DNA of 64,000 bases from Paucibacter sp. TC2R-5 (GCF_025717605.1 NZ_JAJIRQ010000003.1:533962-597961), one strand, 5' to 3'. Counted from the stretch's first letter, positions 8,430 to 17,493 are shown. Translations and numbers: made by a program. The notes: generated by a model not told the origin, from the sequence alone.

Positions 8430-10310
8430 TTAGGGTTTTGCGGGGACTTCGTAGTTTTCGCCGATCCAGGACTCAAAACGCTCACACATGGCGGCTTCGC
8501 CGGCGCTGCTGTCGGCCAGCAACTGTTCGCCGTGGACGATGCGGATATGCGCATCGAGCGTGGCCGGCACCGCCTCGGAATAGGCGCGCGTTGCCGCTGC
8601 AGCCAAGCTGGCCTGCGCCTGAACCCAGCAAGAGTCAACCGACTGGTTGCAAGCCTCGGCCAGATAGCGGGCCGAGAAGCCCTCACCGGTCAAGCTGCGT
8701 AGTGTTGCGTCGTGGTCAATGCTGTTGCCGGGCTGCCAGTAATGCTCGGCCAATTGAGGGCCAATCGCCCCGTTGTCGGTCAGAAAGCCATGCTCACGCA
8801 AAAAGAAGGCTCGGGTTTGATAGACCGCCATATGGGCAAGCAAATAGCCCTGGTAGCTGGCCGCCGACTCTTGATTGAGCAGATGCGGGATCGCCAGCAA
8901 TGGGCGTGGGCTGACCACACCCAGCACCCGGTGCTCGGTCGCGCGGGCCAAGGCCAGCACAGCCTCCGCCGTCAGTTCCTCATCAGCCATGGCATAGAGC
9001 GCGGCTTCAAAATAGGGCACGACCGCAATCGAACGTTCATCAAAAGCTCGCATGGGCTGGCTGCTGGCGATGCGGTCATGGATCAGCTGATCAGGGATGA
9101 CCTCACCGGCCGCATTCTTGGCATAACGCTTGAGCCAATCGGCATCACCGAGCAGGCTGTCGCAGAACATCGACTGCGTTTCGGCATAAGCCATCGAGGT
9201 CGGAGCGAACTCCTGAGAGAAGCAAGGCGAGTTTTGCGCCACATTGGCGAAATGCGCGGCGTGGCCGCCCTCGTGGAACAAGGTGTTGATGGCGCGCAGG
9301 CCGCTGCCCATCTGGTCGGGCTTGGCCTCGGCGGTGAAGTTGATCTGCCCCGGCACCCACTCGCCCTGCTCATTCACATAGCTGGGCACAGGCCCGTGGC
9401 AAAAGCCGTTTTGATACTTGCCCTTGCGCTCCAGCAGATCCAACTGCATGGTCGCCCCCCGGTACTGAATGCCCAGGCGCCGAAACGATTCGACCCAGCG
9501 CCGCAAGGCCGGCCCGAAAGGCATGTACTCGTCCATGCGGCGCACGACGTCGCCGCTGGAATAAAAACGCAGATTCCAGGGCGCCAACGCGTCCGCGCCG
9601 TGGCTGGCCTGCAGATCGCCCAGCGTGCGCGCATGCGCTTCATCGGTGCGGGCGACAAAGTCATCCAGGATGGCGCTCAGCTGCGCCGGCGTCATGCGCT
9701 CGTTCTTACGCAGCTTGAGCTCGAAATAGTTGTCGAAGCCAAGGGCACGCGCGAAGCGGTTGCGCAGCTTGACCAAGTCCAAAAAGCCGTTGGCCAAGAC
9801 CCAATTCTCGATCGCCTGAAAAGCCGCAAACGAGCTGCGCCGGCTGGCCTCAACCGGATTGGTCGCCAAATTGGTGGCCAGCATCGTCAGCGAGGCAACT
9901 TCCGTTTGCCCTTGCTGGTTCAGGTGCGTGGGCTGCAAATCGCGCTTTTTGGCAAACAGAGCCGCCTCAGCTTGAATGATCTCGCTCATCAGCGCGCGTG
10001 CGGCGTCGTTGTCGATGATATTGGCCTCGAACAGCGCCAGCCAGCCCTTCAGCCCGTGCAGCAGTGGCGCGTCTTGCTCCGCCGCAGGCAAGGCTTGCAG
10101 CGCCGCGATATGGTCCCGCGTACGGCTCAGTTTGGCCGGATCGGAGATGAAATCCTTGTAAGCGCCTTCGGCCACGGCAAAACCGGCCTGGTCGTCGCTG
10201 GTGGCCATATAGGTGGCCCAAAACAGGTCTTCCTTGGTCTTGTGGACCGCGTTGTAGTCGCTGTTCAGTTGTTGGAAGAATGCACGGGCTGTTGCTTGGG
10301 CGGTCTGCAT
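8430..10310 (-). CDS. M3 family oligopeptidase (thimet/oligoendopeptidase type)
   Basis: Cytoplasmic zinc oligopeptidase of 626 residues that probably cleaves short peptides. The active-site motif HEGGH lies at residues 346-350 within TLFHEGGHAAHFANV, and FDNYFELKLRKNERM (about 190-205) also fits the family. The frame extends upstream, but MQTAQATARAFFQQLNSDY is the natural N-terminus, so I start at 10310. It heads a run of four minus-strand genes (peptidase, ygjP-like, dusC, yciH). Divergent from it, with 94 bp between, is the ferredoxin gene. I cannot decide between the OpdA/PrlC and PepF-like subgroups without an alignment. Confidence 0.9.
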   Translation of the reverse strand: MQTAQATARAFFQQLNSDYNAVHKTKEDLFWATYMATSDDQAGFAVAEGAYKDFISDPAKLSRTRDHIAALQALPAAEQDAPLLHGLKGWLALFEANIIDNDAARALMSEIIQAEAALFAKKRDLQPTHLNQQGQTEVASLTMLATNLATNPVEASRRSSFAAFQAIENWVLANGFLDLVKLRNRFARALGFDNYFELKLRKNERMTPAQLSAILDDFVARTDEAHARTLGDLQASHGADALAPWNLRFYSSGDVVRRMDEYMPFGPALRRWVESFRRLGIQYRGATMQLDLLERKGKYQNGFCHGPVPSYVNEQGEWVPGQINFTAEAKPDQMGSGLRAINTLFHEGGHAAHFANVAQNSPCFSQEFAPTSMAYAETQSMFCDSLLGDADWLKRYAKNAAGEVIPDQLIHDRIASSQPMRAFDERSIAVVPYFEAALYAMADEELTAEAVLALARATEHRVLGVVSPRPLLAIPHLLNQESAASYQGYLLAHMAVYQTRAFFLREHGFLTDNGAIGPQLAEHYWQPGNSIDHDATLRSLTGEGFSARYLAEACNQSVDSCWVQAQASLAAAATRAYSEAVPATLDAHIRIVHGEQLLADSSAGEAAMCERFESWIGENYEVPAKP

Positions 10311-10404
10311 GAAGGCGATGCTCTTGTGGAGTCTGCGAGGGCCGAGAGCATAGCGCCTGCCGGCCATTTCCGGCATTTTCGGCATTTCTGGGATGATGAC
10401 GGCA

Positions 10405-10689
10405 ATGGCAAAAGGTTTCAAAATCACGCTGGCGGGCGAATCCACCGTCTTCTGGGCCGAGCCCGGCCTGACGGTCTTGCGCGCTTCGCTCAGAGGTGGC
10501 GGTGGGCTGCTGAGCTCCTGCCGCAACGGCACTTGCCGCGCCTGCCGCTGCCGGCTCTTGGAAGGCGAGATCGCCTATGTGATCGACTGGCCAGGGCTGA
10601 GCGCCGAAGAAAAGGCCGAGGGCTGGTTTCTGCCCTGCGTCGCGCAGGCCCGCAGCGACCTGATTTTGCTGCGGCCTACCGAAGCCTGA
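10405..10689 (+). CDS. Plant-type [2Fe-2S] ferredoxin-like protein
   Basis: Small electron carrier of 94 residues. It has the chloroplast-type cluster pattern SCRNGTCRACRCRL with Cys39, Cys44 and Cys47, and the fourth ligand Cys78 in WFLPCVAQ. The upstream ATG at 10393 is in frame, but MAKGFKITL at 10405 better fits the beta-grasp start. No oxidoreductase partner lies beside it. It converges with the coiled-coil gene, 33 bp apart. Confidence 0.85.
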   Translation: MAKGFKITLAGESTVFWAEPGLTVLRASLRGGGGLLSSCRNGTCRACRCRLLEGEIAYVIDWPGLSAEEKAEGWFLPCVAQARSDLILLRPTEA

Positions 10690-10722
10690 TCCAGCCGCAG
10701 GCCCAGGCTCATGCTCAGGCCA

Positions 10723-11892
10723 TCAGGTTTGAGCTTGCGAAGTCGGTGCGTCTTGCGCGGCGGCAGGCGCGGCCAAGGTAGCAGCCTCCATGGCGGCGGC
10801 TTCTTCCTCGCGCTGTTTGCGGGTTTCCGCCAGGTAATGTTCTTCGATGAAGTTCTTCTCCACCAAATTGCGGCGCAAGGAGTCTTCAAGCTCCTCGACC
10901 CGGCCGTTCAATTTCTCGATCTCCTTCTCCAAATGCTTGCGGGCATCGTCGAGATCGCTCGGTTGGTTTTGATCGGGCTCTTCCCCATCGTGCTGCGGTG
11001 GGTCGGCCGACAAAACGGCCAGATCGCGCCGCAGTTTTTCGATCGTCTCCCCGGCCTGCGCCAGTTGCTCGCGCTGCGCCTTGGCTTCGCGCTCAAGCTT
11101 TTTCAAGGCACCAGGGTCCACCGCTGCGGCTGCCACGCTTGGGCTGGCCGCAGTCGCGTCGGGGTTCAGGGCCAGAGTCTCCAACTCGCGCTGCAAGCGC
11201 GCGGCAGTCCGCTCGGCCCGCTCGGCGCGGGTTTCCGCCATGCCGTGCTTCTCCTGCCACTGCTGCATCTGCGCGCGCGCTTGTTCGGCGCGTTGGCGGG
11301 CCGCGTTGATCTCAGCCTGATCATTGAGTGTCTGGCTGGTCCGGGAACGAAAGTTGTTGAGCAGCCGCGAGCTTTCCTCCAGCCGCTCGCGGGCCTGCGC
11401 CAACTCCAGCTGCACGCGGCGGCGCTGCGCCAGCATACGCTCGACCTCATTGCGGTGGCTGCGCTTGAGCGCCTCCAAACCCTCTTCATTCATATCGCTG
11501 GCATGTTCGGGCCAGGGCAGACGGTCCACCCCGTCCTTGTCGGCCCCGGCTGCATCCGTACTGCCGTCCACGCCGAAGGTATTGAGCAACTGCCGCATCA
11601 GCAAGGGCAGCTCGGTCAAGCCACGCATGTCTGCCGGGGAAAAATAATCGCCTCCACCGGCGCCCCCTGAGCCCCCGCCCAAACCGCGCTCTGCCACCCG
11701 CATCAATTCATTCGAGGCCGACTTCATCGCTCGGCCGGCTTCGCGGGTTTCCCGCAGCGCATTGACGATATGGATGTGATTGCTTTCCTCGTAGCGGGTC
11801 ATGCGCCAATAAGTGCCAATGACCACGATGATCACAATCACATTGGCCAGGAATAGCGACAAGGCCGCGAGGTTTTCAAGCGTGAGCGCCAT
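10723..11892 (-). CDS. Membrane-anchored coiled-coil protein, function unknown
   Basis: Protein of 389 residues that I do not recognise. One hydrophobic helix (about 8-27, LAALSLFLANVIVIIVVIGT) is followed by a basic residue pair, suggesting a bitopic anchor with most of the chain in the cytoplasm. Then come a Gly-rich linker (72-82), a long heptad-like region rich in Glu, Arg, Gln and Ala (about 130-240 and 260-370) and an Ala-rich tail. It is third in an operon after the CheX-like gene and the response regulator, 17 bp from the latter. A scaffold or localisation factor for those two proteins is possible, but that is inference. Confidence 0.65.
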   Translation of the reverse strand: MALTLENLAALSLFLANVIVIIVVIGTYWRMTRYEESNHIHIVNALRETREAGRAMKSASNELMRVAERGLGGGSGGAGGGDYFSPADMRGLTELPLLMRQLLNTFGVDGSTDAAGADKDGVDRLPWPEHASDMNEEGLEALKRSHRNEVERMLAQRRRVQLELAQARERLEESSRLLNNFRSRTSQTLNDQAEINAARQRAEQARAQMQQWQEKHGMAETRAERAERTAARLQRELETLALNPDATAASPSVAAAAVDPGALKKLEREAKAQREQLAQAGETIEKLRRDLAVLSADPPQHDGEEPDQNQPSDLDDARKHLEKEIEKLNGRVEELEDSLRRNLVEKNFIEEHYLAETRKQREEEAAAMEAATLAAPAAAQDAPTSQAQT

Positions 11893-11909
11893 TTCGCAAG
11901 TCTCCGGGG

Positions 11910-12818
11910 TCAGATCAACACAAAAGCGAGCCGGCCTTCGCCGTAACCCGGCACCGAAAGCCGGTAGTCGCTGCGCCCATGGCCGCGCGCCATCAAAGCC
12001 CCCATCTTCTCGAACGGTTTGCTCATCAAATTGGCCACCTTCAGCGCCACCTCGGGCGAGCCCTTGGACTTGACCAACAGGCCCGCAGCGGAATGCATGA
12101 ACTGATCGGCGAACTTCATCATCTCGGCCGTGGGCGCGCCCACCTGCATGGACGCCCGCACCGGCGCGGGCTGCATCTGTGCCCCGCCGCCGCCCAGGAT
12201 GCAGCAGCAGTTGACGTCCAGCACGCCCAGCGCATGCGGCGTTTTGTGACCGGCCGCCACATACATAGCCAAGTTGTGGGGCAGCTTGAGATCGCTCATT
12301 TGCTGGCCCGGGGCGGGGATCAGCCGAAACGGAATGTCATGCAAAAAAGACTTGACCAAGCCGCTCAGCGCTTCGGCCGAAGCCAGGGCCGGCGCTGGAC
12401 CGGGCGGCGCTTGCAACTCGGCCAAGCGCGGCGCCAAGGCGCTCTTCACCTCGCGCAGCAAATCTTCGTCCTTGAAGGGCTTGTTGATCACGAACAGCGC
12501 GCCGTTGCTGCGCGCCTGATCGAGGTGACGGGTGGCAGTTTCGGTGGTGACGAAACCGACCTTGATTTCATGCCGGCCAATTTGGCGCAGCGTCTGCAGC
12601 AATTCCAGGCCGCCGATCTTGGGCATATGCCAATCGGAGATCACCAGGTCGGGCTCAAATGCACTCACCAGACGCAGCGCTTGTTCCCCGTCCATGGCCA
12701 ACTCGATCATCAAGGGCCCCAGCCCCCCGGTTTGCAAGACCCGCTGGATGATGGCTTGAATGGCCCGACTGTCATCAACAATCAGGACACGCAGCGGAGC
12801 ATGTGTGGCTGTTTGCAT
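11910..12818 (-). CDS. Response regulator with C-terminal CheX/CheC-like domain
   Basis: Protein of 302 residues. The N-terminal receiver (10-130) has VLIVDDSRAI, the phospho-acceptor Asp62 in ISDWHMPKIGG, a conserved Thr in VTTE and Lys in NKPF. The C-terminal 150 residues have the length and pattern of a CheC/CheX-like fold, but the phosphatase ExxN motif is not evident in the matching helix (MMKFADQFMHSAAGLL). The upstream frame is open; I use ATG 12818 because it gives the receiver start and lies 4 bp after the CheX-like stop. Both neighbours are co-directional. It may be dephosphorylated by the CheX-like protein encoded just upstream. Confidence 0.75.
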   Translation of the reverse strand: MQTATHAPLRVLIVDDSRAIQAIIQRVLQTGGLGPLMIELAMDGEQALRLVSAFEPDLVISDWHMPKIGGLELLQTLRQIGRHEIKVGFVTTETATRHLDQARSNGALFVINKPFKDEDLLREVKSALAPRLAELQAPPGPAPALASAEALSGLVKSFLHDIPFRLIPAPGQQMSDLKLPHNLAMYVAAGHKTPHALGVLDVNCCCILGGGGAQMQPAPVRASMQVGAPTAEMMKFADQFMHSAAGLLVKSKGSPEVALKVANLMSKPFEKMGALMARGHGRSDYRLSVPGYGEGRLAFVLI

Positions 12819-12822
12819 GGTT

Positions 12823-13356
12823 TTAGTTCTCGCTAGAAAGGCCGCCCGCTTGACTCGCATCGCTGGCGGATGCGTCGTCCCTTTGGGCATGAATATCGGT
12901 CAGCATCACCGCCAGCCTTTGGGCCTGGTCAGCGGAAACAAACAAAGCGCGCGTTTCGCCCGAATGACTGAAGGCCTGCCATTGCGGCTGGCTGAGCATT
13001 TCGGGCAGACCCAAGCTGGTCAGACTGTTGTCCTCCAGGCATTGCAGCAAACAGGCGCTGAGAATATTGCACAGTTCCATCCCGGCATCTTGCACGTCGG
13101 CGGGCTGCAATTGCTCGCTGGGCAAGCCAAACATGGCCGCGGCAAGTGCTTGCGCATCGGCCGCGCCCAGCATCAGCAAAACCAAGGCATGTGGGTGGCT
13201 GGAAAAACCGGTGATGCAATCGGCAATGGGCAGAGAAAAACAGGCGTCGTCGGCCCGCAAACTCGGCAAGCAAGCGGCCGCGACAAAAGGGCAGGTCTTG
13301 CCGCTCAAGCCCGCCCATACATCGGTTAATTTTGTTGCGACGACCGCTGCTTGCAC
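12823..13356 (-). CDS. CheX-like phosphatase domain protein
   Basis: Protein of 177 residues resembling CheX/CheC-type CheY-P phosphatases. The helix DAGMELCNILSACLL contains the ExxN signature (Glu94, Asn97), which in CheX attacks the aspartyl phosphate. The frame stays open for another 400 bases upstream, but that part does not look like protein. GTG 13356 has GGAG eight bases before it, so I start there. The gene is first in a three-gene operon. The family call rests on the motif and its surroundings and would need a profile search. Confidence 0.65.
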   Translation of the reverse strand: MQAAVVATKLTDVWAGLSGKTCPFVAAACLPSLRADDACFSLPIADCITGFSSHPHALVLLMLGAADAQALAAAMFGLPSEQLQPADVQDAGMELCNILSACLLQCLEDNSLTSLGLPEMLSQPQWQAFSHSGETRALFVSADQAQRLAVMLTDIHAQRDDASASDASQAGGLSSEN

Positions 13357-13609
13357 GCGAACACTCCGTGGCGAATGCGCAGTGTGCACCGATTCCGGCG
13401 CGCCGCAAACGCCGAGGAGTTGCGGGCTAGGCAGGCTGTTTGGGCTTTCACTGCGCCCTTGCTCACCAATACTCGCTATCCAGGGATATGAATCGAGCAC
13501 CCGAAAACTGCGCAGCGGGTGCGGCGGGCACTGGATAATCCCTGCCTCTTGCGTGGCCGGCGCAATTTGTTGATGGCCCCGTTGATTTGATCGCCAACCG
13601 GCTCGCCCC

Positions 13610-14200
13610 ATGCACCGAACCATTTTCACCACGCCTGTCATCAACAGCTTGCTGCGCGGCGCCTCGCTGGCCTTCCTCAAGCTAAAGGGCTGGAAGATCG
13701 AAGGCAGCCTGCAGCCTGGCCAAGCCAAATGCGTGTTGATCGCCGCGCCGCACACCAGCAACTGGGATTTGCCCTACACCTTGATGGTGGCCTTCGCGCT
13801 GCGGCTAACGCCGTATTGGATGGGCAAGAGCCAGATTTTTCGCTGGCCCTTTGGTGGCTTGATGCGCTGGCTGGGCGGTATTGCGGTGAACCGGGAGCAG
13901 TCGACAAATCTAGTCGCCGCCTCCGCCGCCGCCTTGGTGGCCGCTGATGGCCAAGTGCAGCTGATCGTGCCACCCGAGGGCACGCGCAGCAAGACCCGCT
14001 ACTGGAAGACCGGTTTTTATTGGATCGCCCACACCGCGCAAGTCCCGATCGTGATGGCGTACATGGACTACCCTCGCAAACTCAGCGGCCTCGGGCCCGT
14101 GTTTACCCCGACCGGTGACATCGAGGCAGACATGGTCCGCATCAAGGCCTATTACGCGCAATTCAAGGGCAAGAACTGGCAACAGTTCGACCATCAATGA
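13610..14200 (+). CDS. Lysophospholipid acyltransferase family protein (PlsC-like)
   Basis: Acyltransferase of 196 residues. It has the HX4D catalytic box as HTSNWD near residue 46, a substrate-binding EGTRS near 123, and GGIAVNR between them. These proteins transfer acyl chains to lysophospholipids or related acceptors at the inner membrane. ATG 13610 follows a 253-bp gap shared with the divergent CheX-like operon. The stop overlaps the VF530 start as ATGA. Confidence 0.88.
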   Translation: MHRTIFTTPVINSLLRGASLAFLKLKGWKIEGSLQPGQAKCVLIAAPHTSNWDLPYTLMVAFALRLTPYWMGKSQIFRWPFGGLMRWLGGIAVNREQSTNLVAASAAALVAADGQVQLIVPPEGTRSKTRYWKTGFYWIAHTAQVPIVMAYMDYPRKLSGLGPVFTPTGDIEADMVRIKAYYAQFKGKNWQQFDHQ

Positions 14201-14448
14201 ACCAGAACAACCCCATCAAGTCCAAAGACCCGCTGCACGGCCTGACGCTGGAGGCCATCGTGACCGCTTTGGTCGACTATTTCGGCTGGGAAGAGCTGGG
14301 GCAGCGCATCGAGATCAGGTCGTTTGTGATCGACCCAAGCGTGGCCTCGAGCCTGAAGTTCTTGCGCAAAACACCTTGGGCCCGCACCAAGGTGGAGAGC
14401 TTGTACTTGTTCATGCTGCGCGAGCAAGCTCGCGAGCAACGCAACTAA
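14197..14448 (+). CDS. VF530 family (DUF2132) protein
   Basis: Small protein of 83 residues matching VF530/DUF2132, whose structure suggests DNA binding. The recognisable segments are [27 protein letters not shown] and [20 protein letters not shown]. The start overlaps the acyltransferase stop by 4 nt. It converges with minE, whose stop lies only 2 bp away. Confidence 0.88.
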   Translation: MNQNNPIKSKDPLHGLTLEAIVTALVDYFGWEELGQRIEIRSFVIDPSVASSLKFLRKTPWARTKVESLYLFMLREQAREQRN

Positions 14449-14450
14449 AT

Positions 14451-14708
14451 TCAACGCCCGTCGGGCAGCTCGATCTTCAGCTCCAGCACATCCAAATCGC
14501 CCTGATGCTCAAGGCTCACCTTGATGTCATCCGGGTCGATCTTCATGTATTTGGAGATCACCACCAGCAACTCGTTCTTCAATTGCGGCAGGTAGTCGGG
14601 GCTGGCGGTGCGGCCATTGCGCTCATGCGCCAAGATCAGCTGCAAACGCTCTTTCGCGACATTGGCGGTGGTCTTCTTCTCGCCCAGGAAGTAGCTCAGA
14701 AATCCCAT
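14451..14708 (-). CDS. minE: Cell division topological specificity factor MinE
   Basis: MinE of 85 residues, which stimulates MinD ATPase and drives pole-to-pole oscillation. [15 protein letters not shown] is the amphipathic N-terminus. [12 protein letters not shown] is the MinD-contact helix, and [15 protein letters not shown] with [19 protein letters not shown] forms the dimerisation domain. The frame extends upstream into minD, but ATG 14708, 10 bp after minD, is the standard start. Confidence 0.97.
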   Translation of the reverse strand: MGFLSYFLGEKKTTANVAKERLQLILAHERNGRTASPDYLPQLKNELLVVISKYMKIDPDDIKVSLEHQGDLDVLELKIELPDGR

Positions 14709-14718
14709 CTCAAACTCC

Positions 14719-15534
14719 TCACTTGCCGCCAAACAAGCGCTTGAACAAGCTCGGCTTGATCGCCTCGACAAAGCGCATCGGACGCTCCTCGCCCAGGAAG
14801 CGGCGCACCACGTCCTTATAGGCCTCGGACACATCACTGCCCGCCATATGGATGGCTGGTGAGCCCTGGTTGGACGCCTGCAGCACGATCTCGGACTCAG
14901 GAATCACGCCGATCAGCGGCGTGCGCAAAATCTCATGAATGTCTTCCAGCGACAGCATATGGCCGCCCTCAACCCGGTTGGGGTTGTAACGCGTGATCAG
15001 CAGATGCTCCTTGACGGGCTCCTTGCCTTCGATGGCACGCTTGGTCTTGCTATTGAGCATGCCCAGGATGCGGTCCGAGTCGCGCACCGAGGAGACCTCG
15101 GGGTTGGTCACGACGATCGCCTCGTCGGCGAAATGCATGGCCATCAAAGCACCGGTCTCGATGCCGGCCGGTGAGTCGCAGACGATGAACTCGAAGTCCA
15201 TCGCCTTGAGTTCTTCCAGCACCCGCTCGACGCCTTCGACCGATAGCGCGTCTTTGTCGCGCGTTTGCGAAGCGGCCAGGATAAACAGCTTGTCCAGTTG
15301 CTTGTCCTTGATCAGCGCCTGGTTGAGTTTGATCTCGTCATTGATGACGTTGATCAGGTCATAGACCACACGGCGCTCGCAGCCCATGATCAGGTCCAGG
15401 TTGCGCAGACCGACGTCAAAGTCGATCACGCAGGTTTTGTGGCCGCGCAGGGCCAGGCCAGTTGCGAAGCTGGCACTGGTGGTGGTCTTGCCTACGCCGC
15501 CCTTGCCCGAAGTCACTACGACGATTTTTGTCAT
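14719..15534 (-). CDS. minD: Septum site-determining ATPase MinD
   Basis: Membrane-cycling ATPase of 271 residues. It has the deviant Walker [15 protein letters not shown] (9-22), [20 protein letters not shown] and the C-terminal amphipathic membrane-targeting helix ending FKRLFGGK. It recruits MinC to block FtsZ near the poles. It lies between minC (70 bp upstream) and minE (10 bp downstream). Confidence 0.98.
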   Translation of the reverse strand: MTKIVVVTSGKGGVGKTTTSASFATGLALRGHKTCVIDFDVGLRNLDLIMGCERRVVYDLINVINDEIKLNQALIKDKQLDKLFILAASQTRDKDALSVEGVERVLEELKAMDFEFIVCDSPAGIETGALMAMHFADEAIVVTNPEVSSVRDSDRILGMLNSKTKRAIEGKEPVKEHLLITRYNPNRVEGGHMLSLEDIHEILRTPLIGVIPESEIVLQASNQGSPAIHMAGSDVSEAYKDVVRRFLGEERPMRFVEAIKPSLFKRLFGGK

Positions 15535-15604
15535 CGAATCAAATCCTTAAAAATTGATAGTTCCATGCGCCGCCAAAAAGTTCGGCGACCTGCTTGCATT
15601 CATT

Positions 15605-16498
15605 TCAAAGCTTGAGCGGCTCCATCACCAGCTTCTCGCCTTCCAGGCGAATTTGCGCCGGCTTGCCAAACACCGTATCAGGCAAAGGGTTCTCGGTCGT
15701 GCGGTAGGTGCCCGCAATCGCGATCAGCTCGGCCTCCATGCTGGTGGCAAAAATGCGCGCATCGGTATTGCCTTTGGCGCCGGCAATCGCCTTGCCGCGC
15801 AGCGGTGCGTAAACATGGATGCTGCCATCGGCAATGACCTCGGCGCCATGATTGACCAGCGCCAACACCACCAGATCACCGCCCTTGGCGTAGATCTGCT
15901 GGCCCGAGCGCAAGGGCTTGTCGATGATCATGGTCTTGGCCGCCTCAGCCGGCACCGCAACTTCACGGATCACTTCGCGGATCACCTCGACCCGAACCTC
16001 CCGCACTTCCCTCACCTGCTCACCCGCCTCAGTCGGCTCAAGCTCAGCCATTGAAAGCGCAGCGTTGCCTTGAACGAAGTCGGCTTCCGGCGAATCCGCC
16101 AGGCCCAGCGCCAGCGCCTGCGCCAGTTCTGCCGCATTGGCGCCGAGCACCGCCACCGGCTGCATCTTGTAGCCACGCAGCAAATCCAGCAAGCCGGCGA
16201 GGTCGAGCCCGCCGCCTTGCGTCGCGTCGTCAAGATTCATTTGCGTCGGCGTCGCAGCATCGCCCGCCACCGCAGCGTCTGCCCGCACGAGGTGGGTCAG
16301 ATCGATCAGCAAAGGTTCGTGGTTGAACATATCCGGCGTGTCGCCCAAGCGCGCATGCAGGGCAGCTGCCAGCACGCTCAAATCGGCCGACTTCAGAACC
16401 AAGGAGAGCAGGCTCAAAGAAGCGCTCTTCAACTCGAATACATCGGCTATTTTTGACGCCGTCCGACCTTGCTGTGTACCTTGCTGTGCCTGAGACAT
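15605..16498 (-). CDS. minC: Septum site-determining protein MinC
   Basis: FtsZ inhibitor of 297 residues. The N-terminal domain (FELKSASLSLLSLVLKSADL) contacts FtsZ. A linker of about 80 residues, longer than usual and rich in Ala and Glu with repeated EVREV/VIREV units, leads to the C-terminal beta-helix: LRSGQQIYAKGGDLVVLALVN, EVIADGSIHVYAPLRGKAIAG and FGKPAQIRLEGEKLVMEPL. I take ATG 16498; the frame upstream is non-coding in character. It heads minCDE. Confidence 0.96.
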   Translation of the reverse strand: MSQAQQGTQQGRTASKIADVFELKSASLSLLSLVLKSADLSVLAAALHARLGDTPDMFNHEPLLIDLTHLVRADAAVAGDAATPTQMNLDDATQGGGLDLAGLLDLLRGYKMQPVAVLGANAAELAQALALGLADSPEADFVQGNAALSMAELEPTEAGEQVREVREVRVEVIREVIREVAVPAEAAKTMIIDKPLRSGQQIYAKGGDLVVLALVNHGAEVIADGSIHVYAPLRGKAIAGAKGNTDARIFATSMEAELIAIAGTYRTTENPLPDTVFGKPAQIRLEGEKLVMEPLKL

Positions 16499-16624
16499 CG
16501 AGTGCTGCTGTTGTGCAAAGGGCGCGATTTTAGCCGCGCCGCACGCCAGCATCCCTAGGCGTTGCCCCCAAGCCGCGTCATACATTTGCGACAAAATCAG
16601 GCAAGGCAACAAAGTTCCAACGCT

Positions 16625-16841
16625 ATCAAGCACTTAGCGCGCCTTTGCGGAAGCAACCCACATAAATATCCACAGGCAATGTGGAAAAAACAGTCGCCTT
16701 TGCACACCATGTGTCACCGTTTTTCGTGACATTTGCCACTGCAGCCTTGACTTATCCCCATTTCACGCCAAGGTCAAGCGCCGGGGAGGGATTTTTGTAA
16801 CAGCCCGAAGTGGAGCGAGGCGAGCACGCTAAGTGCTTGAT
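16625..16841. repeat. 15-bp perfect inverted repeat pair, 187 bp apart
   Basis: ATCAAGCACTTAGCG at 16625-16639 is matched by its exact reverse complement at 16827-16841. Both arms lie in the gene-free stretch upstream of minC. I see no flanking target-site duplication, so a small mobile element is not demonstrated. A pair of binding sites for a dimeric protein, or the ends of a decayed element, would both fit. Confidence 0.75.
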
Positions 16842-16949
16842 TTATATAAGACTGGGCACAGTGCTTCGAAATGAGGCAGGCTAAGCCCAAGCGCGTCATT
16901 TCAAGGGCTTGACGCCGGCAGACAAGGCTTGTCCACAAAGTTATCCACA
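16666..16949. promoter_or_regulatory. Cluster of DnaA-box-like 9-mers
   Basis: One perfect DnaA box, TTATCCACA, lies at 16941-16949. Four 9-mers with a single mismatch accompany it: ATATCCACA (16666-16674), TTTTCCACA on the minus strand (16680-16688), TTATCCCCA (16752-16760) and TTGTCCACA (16929-16937). By simple base counting roughly 0.1 such sites would be expected by chance in 600 bp. The cluster could titrate DnaA, regulate flanking genes or be part of an origin. The usual oriC neighbours dnaA, dnaN and rpmH are not here. Confidence 0.6.
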
Positions 16950-17145
16950 GCAAAGGTGGATAGCCTTTGAAGCCCTTAAAAATCATAGACTTAAGCCGCG
17001 TGTCTCAACTCAAATGGAGCATTCGACGCTAAGTCAACAAGGCCAAAAGGAGGCGCTGCGCAAACATCGACAGCGGGAATAAGCGCTCGCAGCGGTTACA
17101 GTGAAGGCAAATCCGCGCCTCGCGGACTCTTGCAGGAGCACAGCA

Positions 17146-17343
17146 TTGGCAACACCCAACTACTCATACGAAAAACGCCAGCGCGAATTGGCCAAGAAGC
17201 GCAAGGTTGAAGAAAAGCGCCAGCGCAAGATCGGCGGCAAGGTTGACGGCGATGGCCAGCCTGCCGAGGGCAGCGAGACCGCTGAAGGCGACGCAGCAGG
17301 CGAAGCCACTGCGAACCCGGACACCCCTCCCGCTGCCACCTGA
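17146..17343 (+). CDS. Small basic/acidic hypothetical protein
   Basis: Protein of 65 residues starting at TTG 17146, which has AGGAG nine bases upstream. The first half is very basic (ATPNYSYEKRQRELAKKRKV) and helical in pattern; the second half is acidic and low-complexity (Asp, Gly, Glu, Ala, Pro). Short proteins of this type occur next to metG in related bacteria, to my recollection, but none has a known role. The well-placed ribosome site is the main support for it being real. Confidence 0.65.
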   Translation: MATPNYSYEKRQRELAKKRKVEEKRQRKIGGKVDGDGQPAEGSETAEGDAAGEATANPDTPPAAT

Positions 17344-17493
17344 GCATCAATCCTGGGTGAGACTTGGCCGGGTCTTGATCACCCGGTCGCAAAGCTAGGC
17401 CCGGTGTTTTAACGCGGTGAAGCCAAGACCTGGCTCGCGCAGGCCCTAAAATGCCGGCCTGCCCGGCACTGCTGTCGGGACCGCAAAGACACC

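Larger units (their letters stand above)
16499..17145. other. 650-bp gene-free stretch between minC and a small gene
   Basis: I see no convincing gene here; a 70-codon frame on the minus strand (16774-16986) lacks protein character. The stretch holds at least five DnaA-box-like 9-mers and a 15-bp perfect inverted repeat, each listed separately. It also contains the minC promoter region on one side and the leader of the small TTG-start gene on the other. It is richer in A/T patches than its surroundings, for example around 16661-16690 and 16838-16850. Confidence 0.7.

Noticed and set aside
8712..10781. 689-codon open frame on the plus strand
   Set aside because: Antisense to the M3 peptidase, which has a full set of motifs. 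The only real gene at its end is the ferredoxin in another frame.
13357..13761. N-terminal extension of the CheX-like frame
   Set aside because: The residues are low in protein character and overlap the divergent acyltransferase gene. A GTG with a good ribosome site explains the start at 13356.
14451..16498. Plasmid-type partition locus near the DnaA boxes
   Set aside because: The ATPase gene here is clearly minD, followed by minE and preceded by minC. There is no parB or replication initiator gene.
16774..16986. 70-codon frame upstream of minC
   Set aside because: No ribosome site, no family resemblance, and it lies across the DnaA-box-like sequences and inverted repeat arm.
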